Assembly: GCA_009760855.2 (NCBI GenBank)
Contig: WPIO01000010.1
Location: forward strand, 1,031,001-1,095,000
Source: Cristatella mucedo
Lineage: Eukaryota; Bryozoa; Phylactolaemata; Cristatellidae
Reading direction: 5' to 3'
Length of the DNA: 64,000 bases
The notes under the pieces are model-generated. The model saw only the letters and a program-made list of their open reading frames with translations, was not told the origin of the DNA and did not search any database. The position numbers were made by a program, and so were the translations under genes. Within the stretch, counting starts at the first letter, position 1. Each line of letters starts with the position of its first letter. Of this stretch, positions 1-11,636 are shown piece after piece.

Positions 1-399
1 TGTGTACAACAGCCACAATACGGGCTTCAACGTCTCAGGTTGAAATTCTAACTTATGCACTCTTACAGAATCAAGACATTCTGCATACAAGAATGCAATG
101 TTGGTAAGAGCAAATTGCCTGCTTGGCTGCAATCAGTAGGCCAACTGCGATTGAGGGAGCAAATCAACTGCACGGACTATGGAGGTCAATACAAGCAGGG
201 GAAACCCCAAGCAGTTAAAGCTGTCAAAGCATCCTAGCCACTCATTAATTGTTCAGTGCATGTAAGGCTTTCATTAGGAGATGCAAGTAAAGCCGTAGTT
301 TTCCAAAATACAGAGCAAGCTAAAGGCGTCTGACGAGGGAAGTGAGAACAAAAATAAATTTTGTAATGACTCTTGTTCCAGCATTATTCTGCAGCTAGG

Positions 400-870
400 C
401 CCAACTGTTGCGAAAGGTAGGACTGTCACATAATGCTTTTTGCCGACCTTCACTGGTTCACAGCAAAGCAGAGTAACTCCTTCCAGCTTTCATCCTTCTA
501 GTTAGTGTTTCTTCCTTAATTTGTTCCCCTCATCTATTGGAACAACTTCATAATCAAGCTTCCCATTGCACAATCAGCTCAACTGACTCGAGCTGGTAAG
601 CTGTGCCTCTAACAAATTTTGAATCATCAAAATACCAAGCCTGTAATTTCAAGGCTCTTAACACCTGGATATCCTTACCCACTTGCATCACATATGCTGA
701 CTCTATATTTAAATATATGTTAAAAACCAATCTGTTTCTTACAGTGTTTACCTTTATTCAGCATGTACATCACATACGCTGACTCTATATTTTAATAGAT
801 GCAAAACCCTTATGTTTCTCACAGAATCGGCTTGCATGTGCTTCAGTGTGCTAAAGTTGATTACATATTT
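400..870 (+). mobile_element. Weak LINE C-terminal remnant with a local duplication
   Basis: HIMLFADLHWFTAKQ near 430-480 corresponds to LLADLHWL. Downstream, two ~65-bp blocks (from about 680 and 760) repeat the text CATCACATA(T/C)GCTGACTC. Confidence 0.4.
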
Positions 871-1640
871 ATAATACAACTGCCATGCTTTTCATAACTA
901 TGTAAATTGTTGGAATACCATGTTTATTCTTGAAATTTGCTATTAAGAATTGATTGTCAGTTTTCAATCATGTTAATATTATTCTAGCACGCAAACGTAT
1001 TGCCGATAGGCATCGATAGGTTGGTCCAGGAATTCAACGATGTCACTGAACTCGAGAAAGGCAAGTCGGTCTAACAGGTCTAAATACTGAGTTGCACGAA
1101 ATGCATTAAAAACGGACAAAACGCAGAGCACAGAGCAGGCTAGTTTGACAAAAAGCAGAGGGCAGAGCAAGCTAGTTTTTGAAAGGTGACTGCTTAGAGC
1201 TAGACAAGGAATGAGGCTGCCTGTTTTGTCAACCAGCTGCTGCTTCTACCCTTCAGCTGATCCATAGCTCTGCTATCAGAAGGAAATGCACAGCAAGATC
1301 AGACAGAGAGAAGTCTGCAACATCTGGGACCTTGAAGCATGGCCAGATGTCAGTGTTTGCAGACAGCCTTTGGTCAAGTCTTTCTGAATGTTCATGGCCT
1401 AGAGTAGAACTGTATGATAGCTAATGAGTACATCAACTACCGATGCAGGCATTCCTACATTTCTTCAGCTAGCTCAAAGCCAGCATGCACAAGTGGCAGC
1501 AGCATCACAATCATAAAAAACCGATTATATAAGCACATCTTACGATCGCAAAATGGTGCTACATTTGTCAGTGAAATATAAATTGTACACAGGCATCAGA
1601 TGCAGCACAACAACTCTCTCCAAGCAATGGATCCGAGTCA
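870..1640. other. No gene seen
   Basis: Ordinary sequence with short ORFs only; no splice-framed exon or repeat relation noticed. Confidence 0.5.
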
Positions 1641-1813
1641 ACACCTAAGGCAGCTGAACATGGTTTAGAATTAATTTGGGTATGTACAGCGACTCCTGTT
1701 CAAGGGTTAAGGTGCCACATTCACTACCTTGGTTTTTTGAGTTCGAATCCTGCTGAAGATAATCCAATATGCAAGCTGCAAGCAGGGTTAAATCTGCTAA
1801 GATTATTCGGCTG

Positions 1814-1909
<96 letters not shown>

Positions 1910-1943
1910 TATATATAGATATATATATATATATATATATATC

Positions 1944-1987
<44 letters not shown>
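1814..1987. repeat. (TA)n microsatellite
   Basis: About 175 bases of TA dinucleotides with short interruptions near 1902 and 1950. Long Ile-Tyr ORFs across it are artefacts. Confidence 0.95.
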
Positions 1988-1990
<3 letters not shown>

Positions 1991-2194
1991 TCTGCAAAAT
2001 AAGCCCGACCTTTGCTTTTTCTGTAGGTTAGAAGGCTTATTGCGGATCCATGGCGACATGGTCAGACTAACAGCAATTACTACTAAGCTTTAAAACTAAT
2101 TATAATAGCAATACATTTGGATATCAGCGAACGCAACTTCTTTCTAGGCACTTTACACATCGTGTAAAGGCAGCAAGAGCAAGTGCTTTATAGT

Positions 2195-2960
2195 AAAATT
2201 CACAATGTCAACACGTATAATATTGGATAGAGATAACATGCATATTTTTAATGTGTACATATTATTAGTGGTAGCAAGCACAGTGTCAGCACTCATAAGC
2301 ACACAAAGGAAAAGTCACAAGGAACTACTAAAGGCTGAGGGAATAGGTGCTTTAAATTTCTTTTTAAATGTCATCAAATGTCAGAACATTTTGTGACTTC
2401 GGTCTTGAGTGAGATGCAGACTTTGTGAGCATATCAACTGCACGCAGTCTCCAAAGGATTTGAGGTACAACTAAGCAACTGTAGTCCAAAAAGCGAGTGG
2501 TATGACGCCTAGCCTAATTAGGGAGTAACGTTGATAGGTTCGCTCAAACCAGGTAACAGAAGGGCCCAAAATAAGAGTGATAGAATCTTGACGTCGATAG
2601 GCTATTTAATGGAAAGTCAGTGCAGGTAGTGAACAAGTGGGAAAACGTGGCTACTGCTACGTTTACGAAGCACACACATATCAGCAGAGTTTTGCATCAA
2701 CTGTAAGTACGCGATTGCACAGGCCAGAAGACCTGAGAGAAGTGAGCTATAAAGGAAGAGATGGGATGTCAAGAGTGTAAGGACCAGCTTAAATGTGAGC
2801 TTCTTTTTGACGAAGTGCTGCCAACGAGAGCAGCAATTCGTGCAACATGTCGGAAATTTCGACAAATGGCCGAAACTTGACTGTGCCGTGGGCCAACACA
2901 CTATAACCGAGGTGAGACAAGGTGACTTAACCTTTCTAGAGCTACCTTAAGGTCTTTCGG
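2195..2960 (-). mobile_element. LINE C-terminal fragment
   Basis: The minus strand shows LLSGLLACAIAYLQLMQNSA, equivalent to the 'LPACAIRRLQLVQNFAA' segment of the 24.9 kb copy, and the 3' side (2.2-2.45 kb) matches the usual downstream sequence. Confidence 0.6.
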
Positions 2961-3239
2961 CCGAACGCAGACCTCTTTAAAGCCCTCAGTAGCAATTTCA
3001 CAAAAAAAATTCACTGGGAAACTAGGAACAGCTGCACCTTCATTGCAGTACAGGTGTGTGTGACAAGCAGTTCAGCTCTGCCGAGACAACAGGCAGCAAC
3101 TGTTCCGTCGAGTTTTGCTGGCACAAAATAGACTTCTAAATTCATCACCACTCAAATAGCTAATCAGGAATCTTTTGGAGTCTACAGCTGCCGAACGAAT
3201 TGCCTGAGAAATCTCTTTTGATTTTATCAACCCTAAAAA

Positions 3240-3760
3240 TTTGAAACTATTTTGAACCCGCTAGATTATTGCGATTCCTGTAAGTCAGGACTGCTGGACT
3301 AGCCCATAAATCGCCTGCGACTGGGGGGATGGGAATTCAGCAACTTGCCTAGTCGGTCGTCAATCCCCGATCGCTGGTGCTCTTAAATAGCTTCTGTCTA
3401 AGGTTCTCTGGTCTAATATCAAAGTATCGCTTCGATTATAGATCGAGATCCTCTCTGCGGCCTATCGGTTGATGCATTCGGTTTCACCAGTGTGCCTATC
3501 CGACCTCCTGTTGCTCCTCTACAGTGCCCTTTCGTCCACAGAGCCAGTGAATCGGCTTCGGCTCGTCTGGCTGCACCTTGTAGTGAATAGCCAAATGCAT
3601 ATGATTGAGCTTTTACTTCTTATGCACCGAAAGTGTGGAACTTTCTTATGGCTTCTGTTGTCCCATGCAATGAAGCTGCATCAGTTAAGTGTCAGCTAAA
3701 GGCCAACCAGCTCACCACATCTGTCACCGCTACCTGTAAGCATCCTTTTATGCATGTATC
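3240..3760 (+). mobile_element. Decayed LINE C-terminal fragment
   Basis: Contains FTSYAPKVWNFL, the SYAPKxWN box of LINE C-termini, preceded by poorly matching sequence. Diverged family. Confidence 0.45.
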
Positions 3761-4014
3761 TCAGGCTGTAAATCTACAAACCCATAGATATAATGTGGAT
3801 GTTAAGCAGCAGAGTTGTCAATAGTGCTCTTAAAGCCTAAGTGGCTTTCTACAGAAAGCATGCCTGCATTCGCTTTGCGTGCTTAAAGCCTAAGTGGCTT
3901 CCTGAATACATTCGGTAGCCACAAGATTTCCTCTTGCCTAAAAAAGAGACAGTGAGAAACATAACTGAGTCGTGAGAGCAGTTGACAAAGTAAGTCGCAC
4001 GGAAATAGCAACTT

Positions 4015-4250
4015 AGATCAGCTAAAAAGATGTGCCATGGTTGGCAGAAGGAGAGTATAAGGCATTGTACAAGAATTGTGAAAGTGAGTTCCTCTAGGAC
4101 CTACAGAGCAAAAGCTCATGTCACCCACGGTGTTTAAGTAGAGGAATGAAAAACAATTACTCTTCGTAGAGAAGCTAAGGGTACAAGAAGGCAGAAACTG
4201 GTTCAGCAGTTCAGCTAAGTATGACTGAGCCAAGTCGTGGCTGAAATGTA
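4015..4250 (-). mobile_element. Fragment of a second LINE family
   Basis: Minus strand reads GDMSFCSVGPR, related to the GDRSFSSAGPRLWNSLP box (here broken) of the family best seen at 55.15 kb. Confidence 0.4.
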
Positions 4251-4779
4251 GATCAGTTTCAGATCTTGCAAATAACTTGTAAGATCATGTCCGTGTGTTA
4301 TAAGTGCTTACATCTGTAAGATTCAGTGTCTGTTGCTTGAGAGGACTTATACCAAACGGTTTCCGTTAGTATCTTTGCATGAGATATTGCCTACTGGTCC
4401 AAACATGATGCAATGTATCTTCGTAACCAAACGTGGTTCAAACATGTGCTTTTGCATGTTGTCTAAGCATTACTCCCTGCATGTCATTGACCCGTGGCCT
4501 ATTACTCCTCTCTCCACAAGTTTTAAAGCACCTGCATAGATACTGGGTTATATTACATCGCAATGCAAGCGAAACATTACTTTAATTCTTGCTAATGCCC
4601 TTTTTCAGCAGAAACTGCAAAAAGTGCAGTAAAAAAATAAAATATCGAATCTGTCGTATAGTTGTTAAAGAATGCCCATCTCAACAAGTGGCATTATGTA
4701 GCTCAAGCAGAATTGATATAATATTTGTTATTAACTGTGACCATGACATCACTTTAGCCTAGGTGGTTTAGGTGATTAG

Positions 4780-5690
4780 CCTAAGTAGTTTCAAAAAATA
4801 CTTTTACACAATTCTTGACCTGTCTGCACTTGCATATAGCTGACAAAGGCTTGCAGACAACTGTGTAAAAATGCAGGAGCCTGGCCCACGTGTCAAAGGC
4901 TTCTAGACATTGCGACTTTCCACAAGACAAACATACATAATTACAAGAGAAAAAGGTAGGCAGGTTGGGTCCTGACCTTAAAAGGTTAAATTTTGGTTTG
5001 CAGACATGAACATAGAGCCTGGACATGTCTGCTTCAGCCCCGAGTGACCAGACCCCAGCCGAGTGTGTTCAGGTGGTGTTCACCGGGTAAAATGAGCTGC
5101 AAAGCTGCCAGCAAAGCGATCTGACTGGTGGGTTCTATTCCTGCTGCAAGTAGTTCCCTACTTCCTGCTCCTTGCTGGATGACGCTCCTTGCTGGATGAC
5201 AGCATCTCTTTTAAAAGTATTAACGCGAGGCTGGTGAATCAGGAACTTAGTTATTTCTTCTTTTAAATTAAGCAAATCACGGCAGGCATGAGCTAACTAC
5301 TAAAGGCTAATGGCTGAGCAGATGCTTCAGGCAGACATGGCAGCAGTCTGGTCTTGCAGTGGCTCCTGGGTCACTAGTTGAAAGCAACACAACGAAGGTC
5401 AAGAATGACACAGTGCGACCCGTCCCCTCTAGGAAAAAGAGAGCTAAAGAACTTCTTGTGTAGATGGCTGCTCGAAGAAACGAGAGAACGTAGTTATTTC
5501 CTACTAGATCGGCATGGTTAGTTCCTATGTTGGAAGAAGCACAGCTGACAACACACATTATCTGTGCACTATTCCGCATCCTGGTGTGATGGCTGCTGGT
5601 ACGCTGGGAGATAATAAGCACAAGCAATGGGAGGCTGCTAGCTAGTTTTGCACGATGACAACACAAGAGGCACAGCATTTGGGGGCCAGC
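4780..5690 (-). other. Open but unassigned stretch
   Basis: A 123-codon minus frame (5678-5307) is open, with segments such as GTGRTVSFLTFVVLL, but no splice context, domain or repeat relation is clear. Probably old repeat sequence. Confidence 0.25.
5171..5203. repeat. 16-17-bp direct duplication
   Basis: GCTCCTTGCTGGATGAC occurs twice in succession. Confidence 0.85.
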
Positions 5691-5715
5691 TGTAATGTTG
5701 CACTATAGAAGTCAC

Positions 5716-5716
<1 letters not shown>

Positions 5717-5752
<36 letters not shown>
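5717..5752. repeat. (AC)18 microsatellite
   Basis: Uninterrupted AC run. Confidence 0.95.
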
Positions 5753-5756
<4 letters not shown>

Positions 5757-6239
5757 TGGCACGGCTGGTCATGTGATGGTAAGGTGGAAACAAACAGGCT
5801 AGTCTAGTCGTCTCTCAATATTGAAAAACAGGAGAGTACATACAGTTTTGTGACTCATACTCTCCGTTGAGAAAGAAGAAGAGCTACTCGTGTGTAGAGT
5901 GTTAAGCTAAGTGGTGCCCCTAAGCAGGCATTAAGCTAATATTACGAGCGTGCAGTGAAACAAGAGTAAAAACAGTACCGCTTAGTGTATGATTGCGGTC
6001 TATTGGATGCTTGTCTAAGCATTATATCTTGCATATCATTAACTCATGATTATTGCTTTGCTTTGTCAGAGTTGTAGAGAACCTGAATGGAGCTTTAGCT
6101 CTCTAAGAAGACAATTCAAAAGAATTAGTATTATGCTTGCAACGGCTTTCCTTAGTCAATCGTCAAAAATAAATCTTGTACATGTCTTCAAGTCCTGCTG
6201 AAGAGGAGTTGGTCGTGAACAGATTTGCTACCTCTATAA

Positions 6240-6440
6240 AAACTGCGTGTTCATGACTGGCTGCCTTACTCTGGAGGCTGTCATCACTTTTCACTTTCAT
6301 TTTGCAGTGAGATGAAACCTCTTGGCTACTGCATGCATACTAAAAGCGACTTACGTTTTGAGTGGGCTACGGAAAACTCCACTGCCTAACACCGACTTAG
6401 TCTTTGTGGCTTTGAGGAGATACAGGGGTAGATGCATAGG
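6240..6440 (+). mobile_element. 3' end of the second LINE family
   Basis: Matches 55.32-55.45 kb: GCATACTAAAAGCGACTTAC, then the cognate of 'GTGCGCTATACAAAACTCTC' and the CACCxACTTAGTCTTTGTGG block. Confidence 0.5.
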
Positions 6441-7910
6441 CAGTGTGAACTGCAAATCAATGCAATTAGTCCAAGTGCTGGCATAAGTTGTCGAACTTAT
6501 ATAGAGCCAGAATCAAAAAATAAAGCAAGGCACAAACCTGTCACCACCACACAATCCCAAAATTAAAGTCTGCTCAGAGAATCTGACATCGCTAGTAGCT
6601 GTAAAAAATCGGATTCAGTCACGATGATACGAAATAGGCAGCCGGTGATTAATGGTAGATTGTGGTATAATGTGGCAGCAGTTGCAACAGATAAGCCTAG
6701 CAGAAACGTTTTTCAGCTACTTTGAACATCCTATTTCGCAAGCAGAACCACTTAAGAGTAGTGAGTGACACATCTATTAAGGTTTTCGCCAGCTTATCCG
6801 TGATGTCCTTATTTAAGGAAGCAGTTTTTTAATTACAATTGTTAAGGTATGCAGAATTGACTTATAAGTTAATAGGAATTTATTTTGTTTAAAAATACAC
6901 AGATTTCGCACAGAGGCTTCAGGAGATCTGCTAGTCGAGCCCATTCGGATGACTTTTCAGTTTCTGAGCAACTTACTCTTTGCTCATATAGTAATTTGTT
7001 TTGTCGTCATTTTATTAGAGGCGACTTGCTACCATCGCAGTGCAACAGGCAGACATACGGAACGTAGCACAGAACATTTCGAAATGCTGAAAGGATGAGA
7101 TTAATCCAAGCTTAAGTACTGCTTTGTGTTAACTGGATTTAAGTAAAAGCCTAGCTAACACGATACGACTTCATTAGCAAGACGGGGAGGTATATGGTAT
7201 AGAAAGTAAGTAGCCTTGTCAGGCTAGGAGATGAACTGCAAGATGAGAGCAGCAGGCGCATGATTGAAGGTCGTTATTATGAACAACAATCAACGAAGTT
7301 TGAAGACGACTGAAAAATGACTTCTTGATGATGCAGGCTTTGATTTTGTCAATCTTACTAATGAAAAAGCTAGAAACAGCTAGAAACATACTGGCTAGAT
7401 CGGAGTAGGCGTATCTAGGTATGGGGCTAACTTGCGGTTATTGAGATGGTGGATGGTCGACGTCTGATCTCTTGGGACTATGCAGCTGTGATTGCACTAT
7501 GTTCCAACATAAACCAGTTACGGCGATCACTGTACAGGTTAGTCACTTGGGACAAAAAGAGCTACTAGCTGCCCCCATTGTTGGCTCCTCTGAATCGGAA
7601 GCCAAAGCCTAGTAATAGATGGTCCGACATCACATAGCTGCCAAGACGATATCTCAAACCCACCGAGTCGGGCGTGTGCCGATCACACACACCATCGTTC
7701 TGAGCGCCCGGCCGTTTTGAGCGCCGAATGATATCCATCGTTAGCTATGCACTTCTACACAATGGGAGTGAGAAGGAACTGGTTCTCCTGCAGATAGCGT
7801 GGCTATCAGTGTCTACCGCCGCAACTTCCCGGCCAGGCTCAAGTACACGGACCATAGTTGCCGTCAAGAGGCATTTTACAGCTAACCGCTGGGGATATGG
7901 ATTGGCATAC

Positions 7911-7950
7911 TCAGACCTTCGCGACACAGCTCATTCGTTGTCAGCAGTTG
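7911..7950 (-). CDS. Candidate second exon of the CpG-island gene
   Basis: The acceptor CTAAGTTTGATTTCAG is excellent and enters in phase 0, matching the exit at 8031. Peptide QLLTTNELCREGL, donor CTGA|GTATGC (phase 1, GT at 7910-7909). A plus-strand ORF of 89 codons covers the same bases, which keeps confidence low. Confidence 0.3.
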
Positions 7951-8030
7951 CTGAAATCAAACTTAGTACAGAAGTGAAAATCAAATTGTACGGATAACAA
8001 GTAAAACAATGCAAAAGGGAAGAACTTTAC

Positions 8031-8369
8031 CATGATCGCAGGAGAACTCCCGTCTCCCACAAGCTGCAGCCGATACGGATGACCTTCACACTGCTTCGTC
8101 TCGACCCAAACGACCCCATTGGCTGAGCCGTTGCATGGGTTGGTTACCCTGGAATAACGTGCTACCAACGTGTTGTGCGGCTTCCGCGTCCGGTCAGAAC
8201 GTGGCCGAAAACCAGGCGCTCGTAGCGGTGCTAGTCTCAGGCCGAGCGCAAGGAATACAGGTGACGCCTGAACGTTGTAGTGCGGATGGTTGCTTGCAGG
8301 TGCTGCGCCAACGAACGCAGGAACGCCGGTAGTAGCAGGAACAAGGCAGCGGCGAATAGCTCGTACCAT
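8031..8369 (-). CDS. Candidate first coding exon of a second minus-strand gene
   Basis: Within a GC- and CpG-rich patch unlike its surroundings. From the ATG at 8369 the frame is open 113 codons to ATCATG|GTAAAG (GT at 8030-8029), phase 0. The N-terminal part is Arg/Pro/Ala-rich; later come PCNGSANGVVWVETKQCEGH and RLQLVGDGSS. The upstream frame has no stop for another 11 codons, so the true start may differ. No domain recognised. A short plus-strand ORF inside is a shadow. Confidence 0.4.
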
Positions 8370-8499
8370 GACAAATAAAGTCCGTATCCGTACTGCAGAC
8401 AAGTCTATTTAGCAGCAGCGGTCAGTTGTTGCCGTTCAATAGCAGCCATGGTGTACACTAACGGCTGGGAGGCCTAGATCTCACGTGAGCTCCAATGCC

Positions 8500-10680
8500 A
8501 ATGCCCCGAGTGTCGAATCCTAACTGCGGCCTATCTTAAGGCGGCAGCCTGTTTTTTAGAGCATCGGCAATATTGCATAATCGCATATTCATTAATATTA
8601 ACTAACCGCTATAATTCGGATGGCTTAGCTGGCACCGCCGTTACAGTAGCTCAGTGGAGGAATAGGCCACCACAAATTCACAGCCTCTCCATCCACTAAT
8701 ACAATTTCTTATATATTGCTAATGCAGTTCAAAGAATTCAGTTGCTCGTCTCCTCCTTCGCTACAGGAGCTGGGGTAGCTCCTTGCTATTCTCAGAGAAA
8801 CCGGCACGCTCTGGAAACCGGGCAAGCTGTCACTCTCCGCGCCTCAAAGCCTAAGCGAGTTTGGCCCCTCGTAGAGCTGGCAATAGACTTCATCTCCACC
8901 AACAAAGAGAATTAAAGTAGCGTGGCGGAATCAGGAGGGCACTCGGAGAAGTTAGTTGGATGAAAGTTGCGTACGGCCTTAGCTGGAAAGGAAAGGCCCT
9001 GAAATTAAAGGCAAGTACTACTGAGTATAGCGAGCGTAGAAGCAATAGCCTACACCACGAGTCTATAATTATTTTACAGCTAACTGGTGTGCTAGATGAG
9101 ACTTGATCACCGTGTGAAAGTGTAAAACACATTTGATAGAATGACACGGACTACGAAAGTCACGTCACGATAATGATGGTGGTAACTCTCAACTAATGAC
9201 TGACTCGAGGCTTTCCCTTGTGTATTAGTTCGGTATTATTGCCTCGAAGCGTAAGGATGCAAGGGACCAGCCAAGTGCAAGTGTTATCGATCGGGGATGC
9301 TTGATTAGTAAACTGGAAAAGAAGTCGGATCAAAAGCAAGGCAGAACCACCAGGTGGTTTTGAATTATGCACAGAACGGTAGATTTCTTAAGTGAACTTT
9401 AGGCCTTAAAGAAAGAAATGTTAACTCGTAATAATTTTACGAATACAAAATATCAGTTTTGCAAGTTAACAATTGACGCTACGGATTTTGAATTACAGGT
9501 TATATATTTTGCACATACCTTTAAAATTACAAATTTCCCTCAATTTTTTAATAAATACGCCATTAAGAAGGCTTAGAGTAAAGTAGTTAGGTGCTAACAA
9601 AATACATCCTGCTTTAAAAGTTGGTTCGGTGTAGCAATGCATTTGGTATTCGTAAGAGAATCATAACTTTCGCAAAAGTTTAACAGACGTGTTTGCCAAA
9701 AGTAGTTGCGAACTAGCTAATTGTTCATATAACTAGGCCCGTGCTTAATCATTTGCACCATACAGTGAAGGTTTGCTTAGTGATATTATTCTTGAAATTA
9801 GATAAACCAATGGTCTAATAAAATGTTAAAAACAGTTTTAGCAAGAGCTACAGTTGAAGAGAATATTCATCATCTATAGCACAGTGATCTCGACATCAGT
9901 AACCATAGTATTAAAAAAGTCAGGCTTCACCTTATTTCCTATCAATATAAGGTGCAGTTCTAACCGGGCTTTAAACTTGATTTATATAGTGCTCAGGAAA
10001 CCATCATCTTTATTCTTATTTTGTGTTATAGTTTTTAACTTGTGTATGTTACCGCTAACATTTGATCGTGTTTCGTTAACAGCATATGCAAAGTACCAAG
10101 AAGTAGAATAAGTTCTTTGGGGGCCCAATACAAAGTCTTTTTATTTTAGTGCTTAGTACTGGCAGAAACGTTAGCAACGTATGAAAATAAATTTGACAGC
10201 TGGACCATGCGGCTTATGTGTAACTATACTGCACACTTCCAAGAAGCTTCTTTCTAAAGCCACCTGTCGGCCAGAAGTCGTACTACATCGGTATAAATCT
10301 TTAGCAAGTACTCCAAAACTTTGTAAGTATTATATCTCACTAAACATTCCTAAGGGATCATATCGGAAATGCTTACCAGATGTTCATTGTTTTGTAGCCT
10401 CACATATCCAAGTTAAAGTGGACCACAAATCTCGTGGCTTTTTTATATCGTTGGCGTCTCTGCATAATTTTTGATTTTATAGTATAAGCTTGAAGTTGGT
10501 TCCTTGATTTATGGTCATTGAAAGATAATTTTGCATCCATACCGACAGAACGTTCAAGATTTAAGATATTGGTGTATTTTAGAGTTCTTTTCTTCTAAAA
10601 TAAGTTTAATATTTGTCATGCTAGATAATCGGTGTCCAAGCTAAAATCCATTAAGGCTGGGGGATACTAAAAGTTCAAAA
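8500..10680. other. No gene assigned
   Basis: AT-rich apart from its first 500 bases. A plus frame at 10181-10474 is open for 97 codons and contains an internal GTAAGTATT donor-like site; the opposite strand is also partly open, so no exon is called. Confidence 0.35.
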
Positions 10681-10724
10681 TGTATTCCGGTGCGATATTG
10701 CTGCTTTTACGTGAAGCCACCACC

Positions 10725-11575
10725 AGCATGTTACACAACAGATCCGCCTACAGCAGGGGTCGGCAAACTTTTCGGACTACAAGGCCATTTCATGACGGGC
10801 AAACCAAGTGGGATTCAGAAATTGGCAAGGCTGACGCTAAAAATGGACTCTGCAAGCATATCTCCCGTTGAATCTGCACGACATCTATGTGTCATGTTCT
10901 AAAGTGACCTTCCCTTGGCGACCACACCAGCTCCACGATCAAGTCTGCCTATTTTCAGCAACATAGTATTGCCGAAATTCGGGCTTGTTTAGATAAGGAT
11001 GCCACGTCTAAGTTGCTCGCATGCATTTGTGACATCACGTCTTGACTTCTTTAACTGACTGCTTCCTGGTCTCCCGGCCTATGCAATCAGGCGCTTACAG
11101 CTCTTGCAAAAGTCTACAGCCAGGCTTGTATGTCGTGAGCGTTGCAGTTGCCGCGTTACACCAATTCTCGCAACATGCACTGACTACAAGTCAAGCAACG
11201 TTCCGACTGCAAGCTTTTGACTCTCACTTTTGAAGTCCCTTCATTCTTTAGCCCCAGCCAACCTATTTGATCTACTTCCCCACCAGGCCAAGCACAGTAC
11301 CCCAGCTTTTCGGAATGTAACTGTTTAGCTATACCTCGTACACAAATCAAATCATTTGGAGGCCGTGCTTTTAATTTGTATGCTCCCAAAGCCTTGAACT
11401 CACTTCTGACTTCCGTCACGGCATGCTTTAGTTCGACCTCAGGTTAAAAATAAATTAAAAATGGTACTAATAACTATTACACCGTGTTTCCTTTGCTGCA
11501 AATGTAAAGCACCTAGAAAGGCATTGAATTCTCTGAGGGCGCTTTATCAAGCTCGTGATCACTATTCTTATCAAA
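10725..11575 (+). mobile_element. LINE 3' fragment, same L2/CR1-like family
   Basis: Aligns with 44.16-45.05 kb: 'GGCAAACCAAGTGGGATTCA' at the start, LDFFN-like region, the C-terminal NSLL-type segment and a tail of the AAAGCACCTAGAAAGGCATTG type. 5' truncated; no intact frame. Confidence 0.7.
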
Positions 11576-11636
11576 TATGACCTGGTCATTAAAATTGTGT
11601 TCATATTTAAATTAAAAAATCACCATACTTTAAGAA

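Larger units (their letters stand above)
7640..8500. promoter_or_regulatory. CpG-rich island
   Basis: Many CG dinucleotides in an otherwise AT-rich window, flanking the candidate first exon. Island-type promoter is an inference; it could equally be an old GC-rich transposon. Confidence 0.3.

Noticed and set aside
1645-2093. Long Ile/Tyr ORFs on both strands
   Set aside because: They are translations of the (TA)n microsatellite; the same holds for 47914-48205 and 61528-61710.
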